The notes beneath the pieces are model-generated. The model was not told the DNA's origin and searched no databases. It worked only from the letters and a program-made list of their open reading frames with translations. From contig JAFGBT010000013.1 of the NCBI GenBank assembly GCA_016933025.1, positions 1 through 37,943 on the forward strand: a DNA stretch of 37,943 nt, written 5' to 3'. The translations under genes were made by a program, and so were the position numbers. Origin of the DNA: Spirochaetota bacterium. Its GTDB lineage: Bacteria; Spirochaetota; UBA4802; UBA5550. Positions 23,756 to 32,708 of the stretch are shown here, one piece after another. The first letter of the stretch is position 1; each line of letters starts with the position of its first letter.

Positions 23756-26590
23756 TCATTCAAATATCTCGGACCATAGGTTCGACACCAGGTCCTGCTC
23801 CGCGTCGGCCTGGAGCCAGGCCGCCACATAGCCGCTACCGGCGCCGACGAGTTCGGGAGTTCCCGCATCGCTCTCGCCGTTTGAGAGCACCGTGCGCTCC
23901 CACCCGCTCCCGTCAAAGGCCGAACCGTACGCCATGCGCACGCCGTCCTCGTTCCACTGCCGCCACGCGACCCCGTATCCGGTCCCGTTCGATCCAATAG
24001 AGTAATCCGAACTGGTGACGCTGCTTATCGAGTCTTCAAGAATTTCCGCGCCGATCCACAGGCCGGCGCCGCCCTCATACACGTTCGCGCACAGATCCAT
24101 GGTGTCGAAATCGTTGGGCTTGTAAAACGCCACAGCATAGCCGGACCCGTTGGAGGCGACCCTCGGTTCGTAGCCAGTTTCCGGGGCCAGGTACTCGTCG
24201 AAATAATTCGCGGACATGGCGTCGCCCCAGGCCAAACCGTCATAGATGCGCGTCATGACCCCCGTGTAGCTTTTATACTCATACCAGGTAAGGCAGAACC
24301 CGCCGGCGCCGTCGCCCGCCACCGCGGGGCTGTACGCGCTATTCGACTGCGTTTCATCCTGTACGGTCATTCCGGACCATGACGATCCGTCATACACGTT
24401 GACGTAGATATCGCTGGACCGGGAGTTAGCCACAATGAACTGGTCGCCGCTCGCCGTCATGTTATACATATTCGGCCAGAATTGATTCGCGCCGTCAAGC
24501 TCCTCGGCGGCGCTCCAGGAGCCGTCATATATTCTAGCATAGGACCGGGAATTCTGGTTGAAGGTGAGGCAATAGTTCGTGTCGCCCGCCATGACACGCA
24601 CCGCATCAACCCATCCCGTATTATTGTCCATGACGGCAGACGGGACCGCCCATGTCGATGAGGATGTATCATATATATTCACGTACAGGGCATAATAGGA
24701 AGATCCATCGTACTGGGCCCACGCGACGCAAAAGCCATCCGTCGAGCCGTTGCCAGCTACCCGGGGCGCGGTTGAATACCTGCCGTTGATATCATTGTCC
24801 AGCAAGACTTCGCTCCCCCAGGAGCCGCCGCTGTAGATAACGCCGAGGAGCTTGTCCCGGCCTTTGGTGTTGTCGAAGGCCGTCCAGACCACGCAAAAAT
24901 CCGTGCCGTTATAGGCGGCTGAATATTCGCTGGCCCGGGCGCTTATAAGCAGGGGAGCGCCCCACGACGAGCCGGACTTAACGCTCGCGTAGAGCTTCCA
25001 GCTCCCGTTATTCTCCCTGTCATACTGCATCCATACCGCGATCGTGGATGAACCCGCCCGGTAGAGCACGGGGGTCTGATATGCGGCCGTGCTTGTGCCG
25101 CGCAGCAGGCCGCCGCTTATGTCAGCCGCGCCGACCCACGCGCCGCCGCGGTACACGTTCGCCATCAGCCCGGGCCCCGCCGTTTCTTGATAGGAATAGG
25201 CGAAACCATAGCCGCCATTAAAGGGATAGGCGCGCGGATTATAGATCGAATGATACTCGGGGTCAACAAGCGCCATGGCCGACCAGGCCGTGCCGTCGTG
25301 CACGCTTGACCCGATACGGGACTCTCCCGCCACGGTCTCGTTCCAGTGCGCCATATACCCGGAGCTGTTTCCGTAAATATACGGTTGGTCCGATCCCTCG
25401 GTATTGAGCGGATTGAGCAATTCCGCCCCCTGCCAGGAGGTCGTGTAGCGGTTGGCGTAAATTTTATACGATGTCCCCCCATCATACTGATACCAGACGG
25501 CGCAATATCCGCTACCGTTTGATGCGATATCAGGACTAAAGGCTTCGTAAATCCCATTGTCAATGGTTTCTGCGCCGCTCCAGTCAGTGCCGTTATAGGT
25601 GCTCGCATAAATGGAATAAGTCGAGCCGTCATGCTGGTGCCACACGGAGCAGAAGGTGGTACCGTTCGAGGCAATTCTCGGGGCCTGGGCCGGCCCGCCG
25701 CTGCTTTCGATCAGTGAAGCGCCCCCCCACCCGGCATTGTATATGTTCGCGTAAATATCGTCTGACCCGGTTTGAAACACGATCACATACCGGGAGGCGT
25801 TGCCGGCGACGCTGTAATTGGACGGCCACGCCCCGCTGTCCACGATCGTACCTGCCGACCAAGATGAAGGGGCGTACACGGCCGCGAAAAGCCTGCTGTT
25901 CTCACGCCAGGTTACGCAATACCCGGTGCCGTTTGTCGAGATCGTGTACACGTCCGGGTAATCAGTGGTATCGATAAGCTGCGCCGGAGAGCCCCACGAT
26001 GTGCCGTTATGGACCGCCGCGTACAGGTTATAACGGTCGGTATCATACTGGCGCCACACCGCGCAGTAACCGCTGCCGCTTGAGGCCGCAACCGGCCCGT
26101 ACGCATTGGTAGTCTCCCCCGATATGTTAACCAGGGCGCCCAGCACCCCGCCGCTCCATGTCCTGGCGTATATCATTGAATTTCTGCCGTATACGACCAT
26201 AAAACCGGCGCCGTTGCTCGCGACTCTGTAATTGTAGCTGTCGACATTATCGGCGAATTCACGCGGCGCGGACCATTCTCCCGTGCCCGGATCATATATG
26301 GAGTAAACGACATGCGAGCCACTGCCTGTTTCCGAATTCCAGACCGCCATTCCGTACCCGGCATTGTTGAATGCCGTATAATAGCTTGCATAATTATCGA
26401 ATGCGCGTGTAATGCCGTTGAGCATTACCGCGGTTGCGGAAACATCTCCGCCGCCTCCTCCTCCGCCGCCACTGCCGGCAACCGGAAGGGGAAGGATCGA
26501 TGTTTTTGAACTTTGCTGACATGACACGATTGTCAGCGGCAAACAGACCATCATCACTACTGAAAACCAGTATTTCAGGTATCCTTTCAT
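23756..26590 (-). CDS. Large repeat lipoprotein, probably beta-propeller
   Basis: 944-aa predicted lipoprotein: signal ending in TIVSC (Cys24), then a Ser/Pro linker and eight consecutive glycines. The rest is about 17-18 degenerate repeats of roughly 45-55 residues. Each carries a variant of SNGTGYCVTW/SGSGYCAVW and Y-D-G-(S/T)-x-W, the pattern of WD/BNR-like propeller blades. Many blades have a Cys at the same place (YCAVW). No catalytic motif is seen. Likely a surface-exposed binding or adhesion protein (inference). ATG start with GGGGTG just upstream, followed by a strong terminator. The repeats are divergent, so recombination between them is not obvious at DNA level. Confidence 0.82.
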   Translation of the reverse strand: MKGYLKYWFSVVMMVCLPLTIVSCQQSSKTSILPLPVAGSGGGGGGGGDVSATAVMLNGITRAFDNYASYYTAFNNAGYGMAVWNSETGSGSHVVYSIYDPGTGEWSAPREFADNVDSYNYRVASNGAGFMVVYGRNSMIYARTWSGGVLGALVNISGETTNAYGPVAASSGSGYCAVWRQYDTDRYNLYAAVHNGTSWGSPAQLIDTTDYPDVYTISTNGTGYCVTWRENSRLFAAVYAPSSWSAGTIVDSGAWPSNYSVAGNASRYVIVFQTGSDDIYANIYNAGWGGASLIESSGGPAQAPRIASNGTTFCSVWHQHDGSTYSIYASTYNGTDWSGAETIDNGIYEAFSPDIASNGSGYCAVWYQYDGGTSYKIYANRYTTSWQGAELLNPLNTEGSDQPYIYGNSSGYMAHWNETVAGESRIGSSVHDGTAWSAMALVDPEYHSIYNPRAYPFNGGYGFAYSYQETAGPGLMANVYRGGAWVGAADISGGLLRGTSTAAYQTPVLYRAGSSTIAVWMQYDRENNGSWKLYASVKSGSSWGAPLLISARASEYSAAYNGTDFCVVWTAFDNTKGRDKLLGVIYSGGSWGSEVLLDNDINGRYSTAPRVAGNGSTDGFCVAWAQYDGSSYYALYVNIYDTSSSTWAVPSAVMDNNTGWVDAVRVMAGDTNYCLTFNQNSRSYARIYDGSWSAAEELDGANQFWPNMYNMTASGDQFIVANSRSSDIYVNVYDGSSWSGMTVQDETQSNSAYSPAVAGDGAGGFCLTWYEYKSYTGVMTRIYDGLAWGDAMSANYFDEYLAPETGYEPRVASNGSGYAVAFYKPNDFDTMDLCANVYEGGAGLWIGAEILEDSISSVTSSDYSIGSNGTGYGVAWRQWNEDGVRMAYGSAFDGSGWERTVLSNGESDAGTPELVGAGSGYVAAWLQADAEQDLVSNLWSEIFE

Positions 26591-26922
26591 AAATACACCC
26601 CATTATGTAATATGCGAAATATGGACGGCACAGTGGGAAGGAAATCGATAACCGAGACAGACAGAATCTCCCCCGATTTCATTGCGCCAAAAGCTGGGCA
26701 ATCCGGTTAATTATGTCAGATAGTGGTAAATTGTGCAATCATTATTTTATATTATCAAATAAATTAATTTATCATTGAGGGAAAGGCGCATGGATAAGCG
26801 ATAGTTATACGACACAATCGATCTCATGTATACTGTGTTTGGCATCCCTACAGATGCGCGACAGTAAAAAAATCCGGCGCTGGGAACTTGACATCCTTGG
26901 TTTGAGCTTACTCTTGCCGTCA
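26591..26922. other. Intergenic region with degenerate palindrome
   Basis: 332 nt between two minus-strand genes. It must contain the promoter for the 944-aa lipoprotein; the stretch 26730-26780 is very AT-rich. A degenerate copy of the dispersed palindrome (CGATAGTTATACG) lies at 26799-26811 without the GGGGTCAGAGTAA partner. A run of seven A (26868-26874) may be the U-tract ending the methyltransferase transcript, but no strong stem precedes it. No gene is seen. Confidence 0.5.
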
Positions 26923-27537
26923 TTATGGCTCCAGGGGTTCGCCGATTGCCACCGAGAACACCCCTCCCCCCCTGACAGCCTCAGCTTGAATAGTTATACC
27001 CGCCTGCAGGGTAAAATGACGAATCCCGCCCAGGCTCATAAAGGCGCGGAAATTCCCGAAATGATCTCCCCCGGCCACGCGCTCTATCGACCATGCAAGC
27101 TGTCGCCTCCATCCGCCGGGCATATGATGATTATAATCGGCAATGATAATCCTGCGCGCGACCCTCTTCATTTCCGCAAGGATTTGCAGGGCAAGCCCCG
27201 CTTCAAACTGGTGCACCGCCATGGAGGCAACGGCCACGTCAAACTGCCTGTCATGGTAGCACGAGAGATCAACCGCGTCCCGTATCTCGAAACGGACGTT
27301 GTCCGTTCCTCTTCGCCGCGCCGCCCGCCGCGCCGACTCGATATTCTCCGGCGACAGGTCGATGCCGGTCACGCGGCCGGCCGTGCGTGCCATGGTAAGG
27401 GCGAGCGCGCCGGGACCGCAAGCCACGTCAAGGACCCGGCTCGACGGCTCCACGTATTCCAGCACGCCCCTGCGCAACCCCGCAAGAAGAGGATCAATCA
27501 GCGCTCGGTAAATAAGGGGTTTAAAAGAGGGAAGCAT
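26923..27537 (-). CDS. Class I SAM-dependent methyltransferase
   Basis: 204 aa. The glycine-rich SAM motif I is VLDVACGPGALALTM, motif II acidic residue is in VTGIDLSPENIE, then FEIRDAVDLS and FDVAVASMAVHQF, as in UbiE/Methyltransf_11-type proteins. The second half (IIIADYNHHMPGG and the following helix) suits a small-molecule acceptor such as a lipid or quinone, but the substrate is not identifiable. It follows the signal-peptidase-like gene by 5 nt and ends a three-gene minus-strand operon. Confidence 0.85.
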   Translation of the reverse strand: MLPSFKPLIYRALIDPLLAGLRRGVLEYVEPSSRVLDVACGPGALALTMARTAGRVTGIDLSPENIESARRAARRRGTDNVRFEIRDAVDLSCYHDRQFDVAVASMAVHQFEAGLALQILAEMKRVARRIIIADYNHHMPGGWRRQLAWSIERVAGGDHFGNFRAFMSLGGIRHFTLQAGITIQAEAVRGGGVFSVAIGEPLEP

Positions 27538-27542
27538 GCTTC

Positions 27543-28442
27543 TTACCTGAGGTCCCCGAACGAATCCATCCCGATCTTTCGTATATTCCTCGAAAATAAA
27601 ATCCCCTCGACACGTCCCCGCACGGAAGCCGCCGGAACGACGCGCACGAAGTCCTTATCGAGCCTGGTGTCCGACGCCACGATAATCGATCCCTTCGGCA
27701 CAGGCGACGGTATGGCGCCGGGAATGATGTCCGGCGACTGCTTGAAGCGGATAGGATAGACCCTGGTGCCGCCGGTCTCCGAAAGCACGTGCTCGCGGTC
27801 CTTCGTGAACCTGTTAATGATATCATCCGCGAGGTACCCCATCGGGAGAAAACGGCCGTTGACGTAGAAAATATTTTTAGCATACCAGACGGTCTCGCCG
27901 GCACGGGCGATGACGCGCGCCGCGTTCCCACCGCCGATCTCGACCAGCTCGCCCCGCACCGGGCCGTCCGGCAGGTATTTCCGCACCAGCACGATGTCCC
28001 CCCGTTCCAGGAGAGGCCCGGCGGCGTTATCGTGCACCCCGAGGATTGAGTAGAAACCGGCGAGAACAGCCGCTGCAAAGAGCGCCGACAGCTTCTGCGC
28101 TACCGCAAAAATCACGTAATACGGGGCGGCATTGTACGCCCTGACCGGAAGCTCCCTGCCCCGCCGGGCGCGCGCCAGCGCATCGACCGGCGCGGCAGCG
28201 GCGACCGCCAGCGAGGCGGCGGCCATGGCCAGGAAAATATCTATGGACGAGGAGGCCCCCCTGGCCGCCACAGAAGCCGGGAGCGCCAGGAACACCACGA
28301 TTCGGAAGAGGGCGAACACCGCCCCCTTCGCCAGATCGCCGTTGTACATCTGACCGAGTCCGGTGAAGAAAAGCGACAGGACGAAGGAGACGCCGGGCCT
28401 CCTCGACGCAGTTTTTAAAGTCTGTATTATTTTATCTGCCAT
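27543..28442 (-). CDS. TM2-domain plus signal-peptidase-I-like protein, catalytic residues missing
   Basis: 299-aa membrane protein. Residues 15-55 match a TM2-type hairpin (SFVLSLFFTGLGQMYNGDLAKGAVFAL), more TM segments follow, then an S26-like fold from about 130: RGDIVLVRKY, RVIARAGETV...IFYVNG, and the C-terminal GSIIVASDTRLDKDFVRVVP. Compared with LepB (SMMPTLLIGD), the region reads NAAGPLLERGD, putting Ala140 at the nucleophile. The general-base Lys of KRxxGxPGD is Ala175 (ARVIARAGE). Both residues are thus absent and no His substitutes. It is probably a pseudo-peptidase. It lies between an MBL hydrolase (16 nt upstream) and a methyltransferase (5 nt downstream). Confidence 0.8.
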   Translation of the reverse strand: MADKIIQTLKTASRRPGVSFVLSLFFTGLGQMYNGDLAKGAVFALFRIVVFLALPASVAARGASSSIDIFLAMAAASLAVAAAAPVDALARARRGRELPVRAYNAAPYYVIFAVAQKLSALFAAAVLAGFYSILGVHDNAAGPLLERGDIVLVRKYLPDGPVRGELVEIGGGNAARVIARAGETVWYAKNIFYVNGRFLPMGYLADDIINRFTKDREHVLSETGGTRVYPIRFKQSPDIIPGAIPSPVPKGSIIVASDTRLDKDFVRVVPAASVRGRVEGILFSRNIRKIGMDSFGDLR

Positions 28443-28458
28443 CGCGTGAGGGATCCTG

Positions 28459-29118
28459 TCACAGAAAGGACTCTATGAAATCGCGAACCTTCTCCTTGCC
28501 GATATAGACGCCGAAGTGGCCTTCGCAGAGTATGTCGGCATCCAGCGAGAGCATGAACTCCAGCGACTTCTCGTAGTCGCCCCGCACCGAGCGGAGGGCG
28601 TCGTTCAGGGGCCCGTGGACGTCCTGGCCGAACAGGACCAGCCTGCCGTCGGACTTCATGGTGAGGACCGCGGACCCGGGCGAATGGCCGGGCGCGTGAT
28701 ACATGGTGACCGAGAGATCGCCGAGGGCGAAGGCCTGCTCCTTCCCCGACATCTTGATGTCCACCTTCACCGGGTCCATCCACGCGCCGTACCAGGAGGC
28801 GGCCGTGACCTCGGAGTCGCCGCTCTCCATGAACTCGGCGTCCAGCTCATGGGCCACTATTTTACAATCGGTCTTCGCCCTCAGTCCGTTCGCCCCGCCC
28901 GTGTGATCGTAATGACAATGCGTTATGAACAGGTACGTTACGCTTTTTAGATCAGCGCCTGCGGCCTGTATGTTCTTCACGATCCTGTCCGTGCCCTTGC
29001 CGGTCCCGGCGTCAACCAGGGCCGACTCGCCGCCCGAGCGTATAAGGTACACGGCAGCGTCCGACGGGGCCGATTGATTGGGGCCGCCGACAAGCCATAT
29101 GTTGGAAGTTATCTTCAA
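28459..29118 (-). CDS. MBL-fold hydrolase, glyoxalase II-like
   Basis: 219-aa metallo-beta-lactamase-fold protein. Zinc ligands: His67, His69, Asp71 and His72 (THCHYDHTGG), a later His in HAPGHSPGS, Asp in LFGQDVHG and His in CEGHFG, the complete dinuclear set of glyoxalase-II-like hydrolases. Residues LVDAGTG form the usual second strand. Likely a thioester, lactone or similar hydrolase; the substrate is not clear. First gene of the three-gene run with the signal-peptidase-like and methyltransferase genes. Confidence 0.87.
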   Translation of the reverse strand: MKITSNIWLVGGPNQSAPSDAAVYLIRSGGESALVDAGTGKGTDRIVKNIQAAGADLKSVTYLFITHCHYDHTGGANGLRAKTDCKIVAHELDAEFMESGDSEVTAASWYGAWMDPVKVDIKMSGKEQAFALGDLSVTMYHAPGHSPGSAVLTMKSDGRLVLFGQDVHGPLNDALRSVRGDYEKSLEFMLSLDADILCEGHFGVYIGKEKVRDFIESFL

Positions 29119-29543
29119 TTAACTATCACTCAATAAGCGTCAAGTAAGCTGTCATGTCTCGACTACGCTCGACATGACATGTCGCCCCGAGCCCCTCGAC
29201 AGGCCTGTGGTGAGCCCTTCGGCAAGCTCAGGACAAGCCTGTCGAATTACTCGGGATAAACTCCGTCGAGTGGCGGCATGCTACAACTGATGAGCAACGT
29301 TCCCTTCTCTATAGTTGTGCTTAAATCTTGCCCACTTATATATGATAAGTATCTGGACGGACGCGGGAAATATTGCAACAGTTTTTTGCCGCCGCTGGCC
29401 ACTATCATACGTCGCCCCCTTCATTATTAATGAGACATATTTCACTTGACTTTATTGAGAATTTGTTTTTGTATGTATGATTGATATATTGTTTCATCCG
29501 GATTTAAGTATTTATCATCCATAAGGGGAATCGTCGGCAAGCA
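29119..29543. other. Intergenic region with dispersed inverted repeats
   Basis: 425 nt between divergent genes. The left third holds the inverted-repeat block at 29150-29270. The right part (29440-29543) is AT-rich and should contain the promoter of the TPR gene at 29544. A TTGACT at 29446-29451 is the best -35 candidate, but no convincing -10 is spaced from it. No gene is seen. Confidence 0.5.
29150..29270. repeat. Compound inverted-repeat block, left of the TPR gene
   Basis: TGTCATGTC (29150-29158) pairs with GACATGACA (29171-29179). The following DNA contains the common CTTCGGCAAGCTCAGGACAAG-like word, and 29250-29270 carries a 21-nt stretch. That stretch is found again, exactly and in reverse orientation, at 31574-31594. 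Related words are frequent in intergenic DNA of many environmental genomes as far as I recall. Confidence 0.75.
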
Positions 29544-31550
29544 ATGAAAAGAAATCGTTCCAAACCGAAGATGCTGTTGACAGCCGCGTGCGCACTCGCG
29601 CTCTCGGCAGCGGGCGCGCTCGTCACCCTGAACGCGGAAACGAAAAACGCCATCGCCTACAACAAGGAGGGATGGAACTACCTCAAGAAGGAAAATTACA
29701 AGAAGGCTGTCTCATCCTTCAAGAACGCCCTGCACGACAACCCGAAGTACCGGGAGGCGCTGGTCGGGCTCGGCAGCGCCTACCTCGAGGTGGAGGCATA
29801 CGAGCAGTCATACGATCTCTTCACCGCGGCCCTGGCTATCGACAAACAGTCGGTCGAATCCCTCGTCGGACTCGGCAGGACGCTCACTGCCATGGGCCGG
29901 TACACCGACGCCATACGCTACTTCGACCGGGCCCTCAGGATCTCCGGGGAGAACCTCGACGCGCGGTACGGCCGTGCCTATGTCTACAACTCGCTCGGAA
30001 AGAAGATCTGGGCGAAGCGGGCCCTGGAGACGGTCCTTAAAAGCGACCCGTACCACTACGATTCCCTCCTCCTGATGGCCGACATTAAGGCCGGCGAAAA
30101 CCGGCTGAGAGAGGCGCGCCGGTTCGCGCAGAAGGCGATCGACACCAACAGCGAGTCATCGAAGGCCTACACCGTGTACGGCGAGCTTCTCCTCAGGGAG
30201 TTCCTGAACACCGAGGACGAAGACCTCCTCGACGAAGCGAAGGACGCCCTCTCAAACGCCATCTCAATACAGCCCTCCGCCTACCGGGCCAACCGGACCA
30301 TGGGCAACATCGCGCTCATGGAGAAAAAGTATGACAACGCGGTCGAGTACTTCACCAGGGCCGCGGCAGGCCTCGACAGCGCCCAACTCCTCTACAGCCT
30401 GGGGGTCGCCCGCGACAGGGCCGGCAACCATGCCGGGGCGCTTGAGGACTTCCTGCGGGCGCTGAAGAAGGAGCCCTCGGACTCCATCCTACGCGGCAGG
30501 ATCGAGGACTTCCTCATCGTGCGCGACTACAAGATCGGCCACCCGGCGCGGGTGATGCTCAACAGAGAAGTGTACGGCCTGGCCCTGAACCGTGAGAGGA
30601 GAAACCTTCCAGACCAGGCGATGATGTACCTGCGTCGCTCCATCCTCCTGAACCCGATGAACGTGGAGGCGCGGGAGCGCCTCATGGACTACTACAAAAC
30701 CCTCGGCTACGACCGGTTCTACATCGACGAGATGAAGGAGATCGCGCGGCTCAACCCGGACCGCGGCTGGCAGGAGAAGCTCTCAATCGCGGTAATGAGG
30801 CGGCGCGACCTCCTCTACCATCGCGAGGGATACTCGGCCGGCGAGCCGCCGCGCGACGTCCCGGTCGTGCTGGTGCTCGACTTCGATCCGGCCGGCAGGA
30901 TCAGCCCCCACCCGGACGCCGGCGAGGTTATCGCCGGCCATCTCACCTTCGCCCTCGGGCAGTTCGGCAGGATGCGGCCGGTCGGCATCAAACAGCGCGC
31001 GGCTGTGCAGTGCGGGCTCGTGTGCGGCGGCGCCCATCTGTCCGAGGCCATGGATTCTATCGAATCGAAGATTGACTCAGGCGAGCTGGAGCCGGTGGAT
31101 TACGTGGTATACGGCGGCTATGCCGTGAGCGGCGGACACATCACCCTCGAAGGCAAGGTCCTCGACTACAACAAGGGGTTTATAATCGGAGAGTTCTCGG
31201 TCACTGAATCCGGAGCGGAAAGCCTGCCGCTCCTCTCGCTCAGGGCGGCCAAGCGCGTGTTCGACATAGTGCCCTATCGCGGCCGCGTCCTCAAGCTGAA
31301 GGAGGGCGGCATAGTCGCCAACCTGGGCCTCTTCGACGGCATCGGCCCGGGGGACCGGCTGGTTGTTTACAAGTTCAGGAACGAGCCGGCAGCAGGCAAC
31401 AATCTCAAAAAGAAGATTATCTTCACGGTAAAAGAATCCGATACGCTCATCTCCTATGCCGAACCGGAGAAGGCATCGGACCTCGAATCCATAGACTCCA
31501 GCGATCCGGTCATGCCGCTTAAGAAACGCCGCGCCAGGCGGATAGACTGA
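29544..31550 (+). CDS. Exported TPR protein with C-terminal CsgG/FlgO-like domain
   Basis: 668 aa. An N-terminal signal (LLTAACALALSAAGALVTLNAE) is followed by about eight to ten tetratricopeptide repeats from residue 35 to 340 (for example AIAYNKEGWNYLKKENYKKA). A linker and a C-terminal domain (about 430-610) starting VPVVLVLDFDPAG follow. This last part, with VDYVVYGGYAVSGGHITLEGKVLDY and NLGLFDGIGPGDRLVVYK, resembles the nucleotide-free CsgG/FlgO/FlgT-type periplasmic folds, suggesting a role at the outer membrane. That assignment is tentative. The gene is isolated and flanked on both sides by copies of the same inverted repeat. Confidence 0.8.
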   Translation: MKRNRSKPKMLLTAACALALSAAGALVTLNAETKNAIAYNKEGWNYLKKENYKKAVSSFKNALHDNPKYREALVGLGSAYLEVEAYEQSYDLFTAALAIDKQSVESLVGLGRTLTAMGRYTDAIRYFDRALRISGENLDARYGRAYVYNSLGKKIWAKRALETVLKSDPYHYDSLLLMADIKAGENRLREARRFAQKAIDTNSESSKAYTVYGELLLREFLNTEDEDLLDEAKDALSNAISIQPSAYRANRTMGNIALMEKKYDNAVEYFTRAAAGLDSAQLLYSLGVARDRAGNHAGALEDFLRALKKEPSDSILRGRIEDFLIVRDYKIGHPARVMLNREVYGLALNRERRNLPDQAMMYLRRSILLNPMNVEARERLMDYYKTLGYDRFYIDEMKEIARLNPDRGWQEKLSIAVMRRRDLLYHREGYSAGEPPRDVPVVLVLDFDPAGRISPHPDAGEVIAGHLTFALGQFGRMRPVGIKQRAAVQCGLVCGGAHLSEAMDSIESKIDSGELEPVDYVVYGGYAVSGGHITLEGKVLDYNKGFIIGEFSVTESGAESLPLLSLRAAKRVFDIVPYRGRVLKLKEGGIVANLGLFDGIGPGDRLVVYKFRNEPAAGNNLKKKIIFTVKESDTLISYAEPEKASDLESIDSSDPVMPLKKRRARRID

Positions 31551-31563
31551 ACTTTAAACTCGT

Positions 31564-31673
31564 CATGTCATGTCTCGACGGAGTTTATCCCGAGCTTGTC
31601 GAGGGGCTCGACATGACATGCAACCCTGATCAGAGCCGATAGAATTGTCACCCCGAGCGGAGTCGAGGGGTGA
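31564..31673. repeat. Compound inverted-repeat block, right of the TPR gene
   Basis: CATGTCATGTC (31564-31574) pairs with GACATGACATG (31610-31620), enclosing the 21-nt stretch shared in reverse with 29250-29270. A second stem follows: TCACCCCGA at 31648-31656 against TCGAGGGGTGA at 31663-31673. The block starts 14 nt after the TPR stop codon and may fold in the transcript, but no U-tract follows. Confidence 0.75.
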
Positions 31674-31709
31674 TAATGACATTCCCTCACCGATTCCCTT
31701 TTCTTACAC

Positions 31710-31737
31710 TTGACATATTTTTAGATTTCAGCATGAT
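31710..31737 (+). promoter_or_regulatory. Candidate promoter for the GQSN esterase gene
   Basis: Perfect TTGACA (31710-31715), 16-nt spacer, CATGAT (31732-31737; four of six matches to TATAAT), 27 nt before the chosen start at 31765. Modest support only. Confidence 0.35.
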
Positions 31738-31764
31738 TGTGTTTCGGGAGAGAGGTTGCTTATC

Positions 31765-32643
31765 ATGCTGAAAAAGATTCTCGCCGCAGGCACATTGATT
31801 TTTACTATAACCGCTTCCTATTTCTACGGCCTTGTCTCGCACAAGCACTACCTCCCGCCGTTCCCGCAGTTGCTTGCGGCGAAATACCGGCTCTTCCCTC
31901 TCTCGATCGGTTACTCTGACACCTCCTCAAAGACCAAAGTCCCCTGCGGCTCGATCGCGGGGGGGAGGACCATGGTGGCGCTGGCGCTGGGCCAGTCCAA
32001 CACCGGAAACCACGGCGAGACGCTTTACCGGCCGGCAGGGCCGGTGTTCAACCTTTTCAAAGGAGACTGTTACCGGGCCGAGGACCCGCTCCTCGGGCCG
32101 ACCGGCGACGGCGGGAGCGTGTGGTCGCGCCTGGCCGACCTGGTAATACAAGCCGGCCTCTACGACCGGGTGGTCATCATACCGATCGGCGTCGGCACCA
32201 CCACGGCGGCGCACTGGGCCGAGGGAGGATACCTTCACCCGCGGGTGGTGAACGCCGCTGAAGAGGCGGGATCACTCGGCCTGAAGATCACCCATGTCTT
32301 CTGGATACTCGGCGGCTCCGAGAAGCTGACGGACGGCGACGCTGCGAACCGTGAGCGGTACAAGAAGAATTTTCTTTCTATGGTCAGGGGTCTCAGGAAT
32401 CGGGGGGTGACCGCGCCGGTCTACGTGGCCATCGGCACCTACAGCGGCGCCTTCAACAGGGACATCCAGCGGGCCCAGCGGGAGCTGGCCGCCGAGAACC
32501 CCGGCATTGTCCCAGGGCCGAACACGGACGCCCTCCATGCCGTCGCGGAAAACCGGTGGGAAATGGTACACTTCACGCACCTCGGCCTCGACCGGCTCGC
32601 CAGGGCCTGGCTCGCCGCGATCCGCAGAGCCGAAAATAAATAG
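31765..32643 (+). CDS. SGNH/sialate O-acetylesterase-like hydrolase
   Basis: 292-aa exported or membrane-anchored protein; one N-terminal hydrophobic segment (ILAAGTLIFTITASYFYGL). The esterase nucleophile motif is GQSN (Ser78, in ALALGQSNTGNHG), the SASA-family signature. The C-terminal catalytic His is probably His269 in VHFTHLGLDRLA. Middle strands VVIIPIGVGTTTAAHW and VFWILGGSE fit the SGNH blocks II-III. Start: the ATG at 31765 has AGAGG 9 nt upstream; an in-frame TTG at 31756 abuts that site and is less likely. Substrate is likely an acetylated carbohydrate, by family only. Stands alone. Confidence 0.8.
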   Translation: MLKKILAAGTLIFTITASYFYGLVSHKHYLPPFPQLLAAKYRLFPLSIGYSDTSSKTKVPCGSIAGGRTMVALALGQSNTGNHGETLYRPAGPVFNLFKGDCYRAEDPLLGPTGDGGSVWSRLADLVIQAGLYDRVVIIPIGVGTTTAAHWAEGGYLHPRVVNAAEEAGSLGLKITHVFWILGGSEKLTDGDAANRERYKKNFLSMVRGLRNRGVTAPVYVAIGTYSGAFNRDIQRAQRELAAENPGIVPGPNTDALHAVAENRWEMVHFTHLGLDRLARAWLAAIRRAENK

Positions 32644-32708
32644 GTATAACCGGCGGGAAGCTCCTCACCGGAAAAGCAGAGTCGTTCAAGTTGAATTTTT
32701 TCTGTGTG

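Noticed and set aside
26451..26470. Phase-variable tract in the Gly8 linker of the 944-aa lipoprotein
   Set aside because: The DNA is a mixed set of glycine codons, not a homopolymer or perfect tandem repeat, so slippage is unlikely.
26839..27759. 306-aa plus-strand open frame
   Set aside because: Antisense to the methyltransferase and signal-peptidase-like genes, both of which have clear family motifs.
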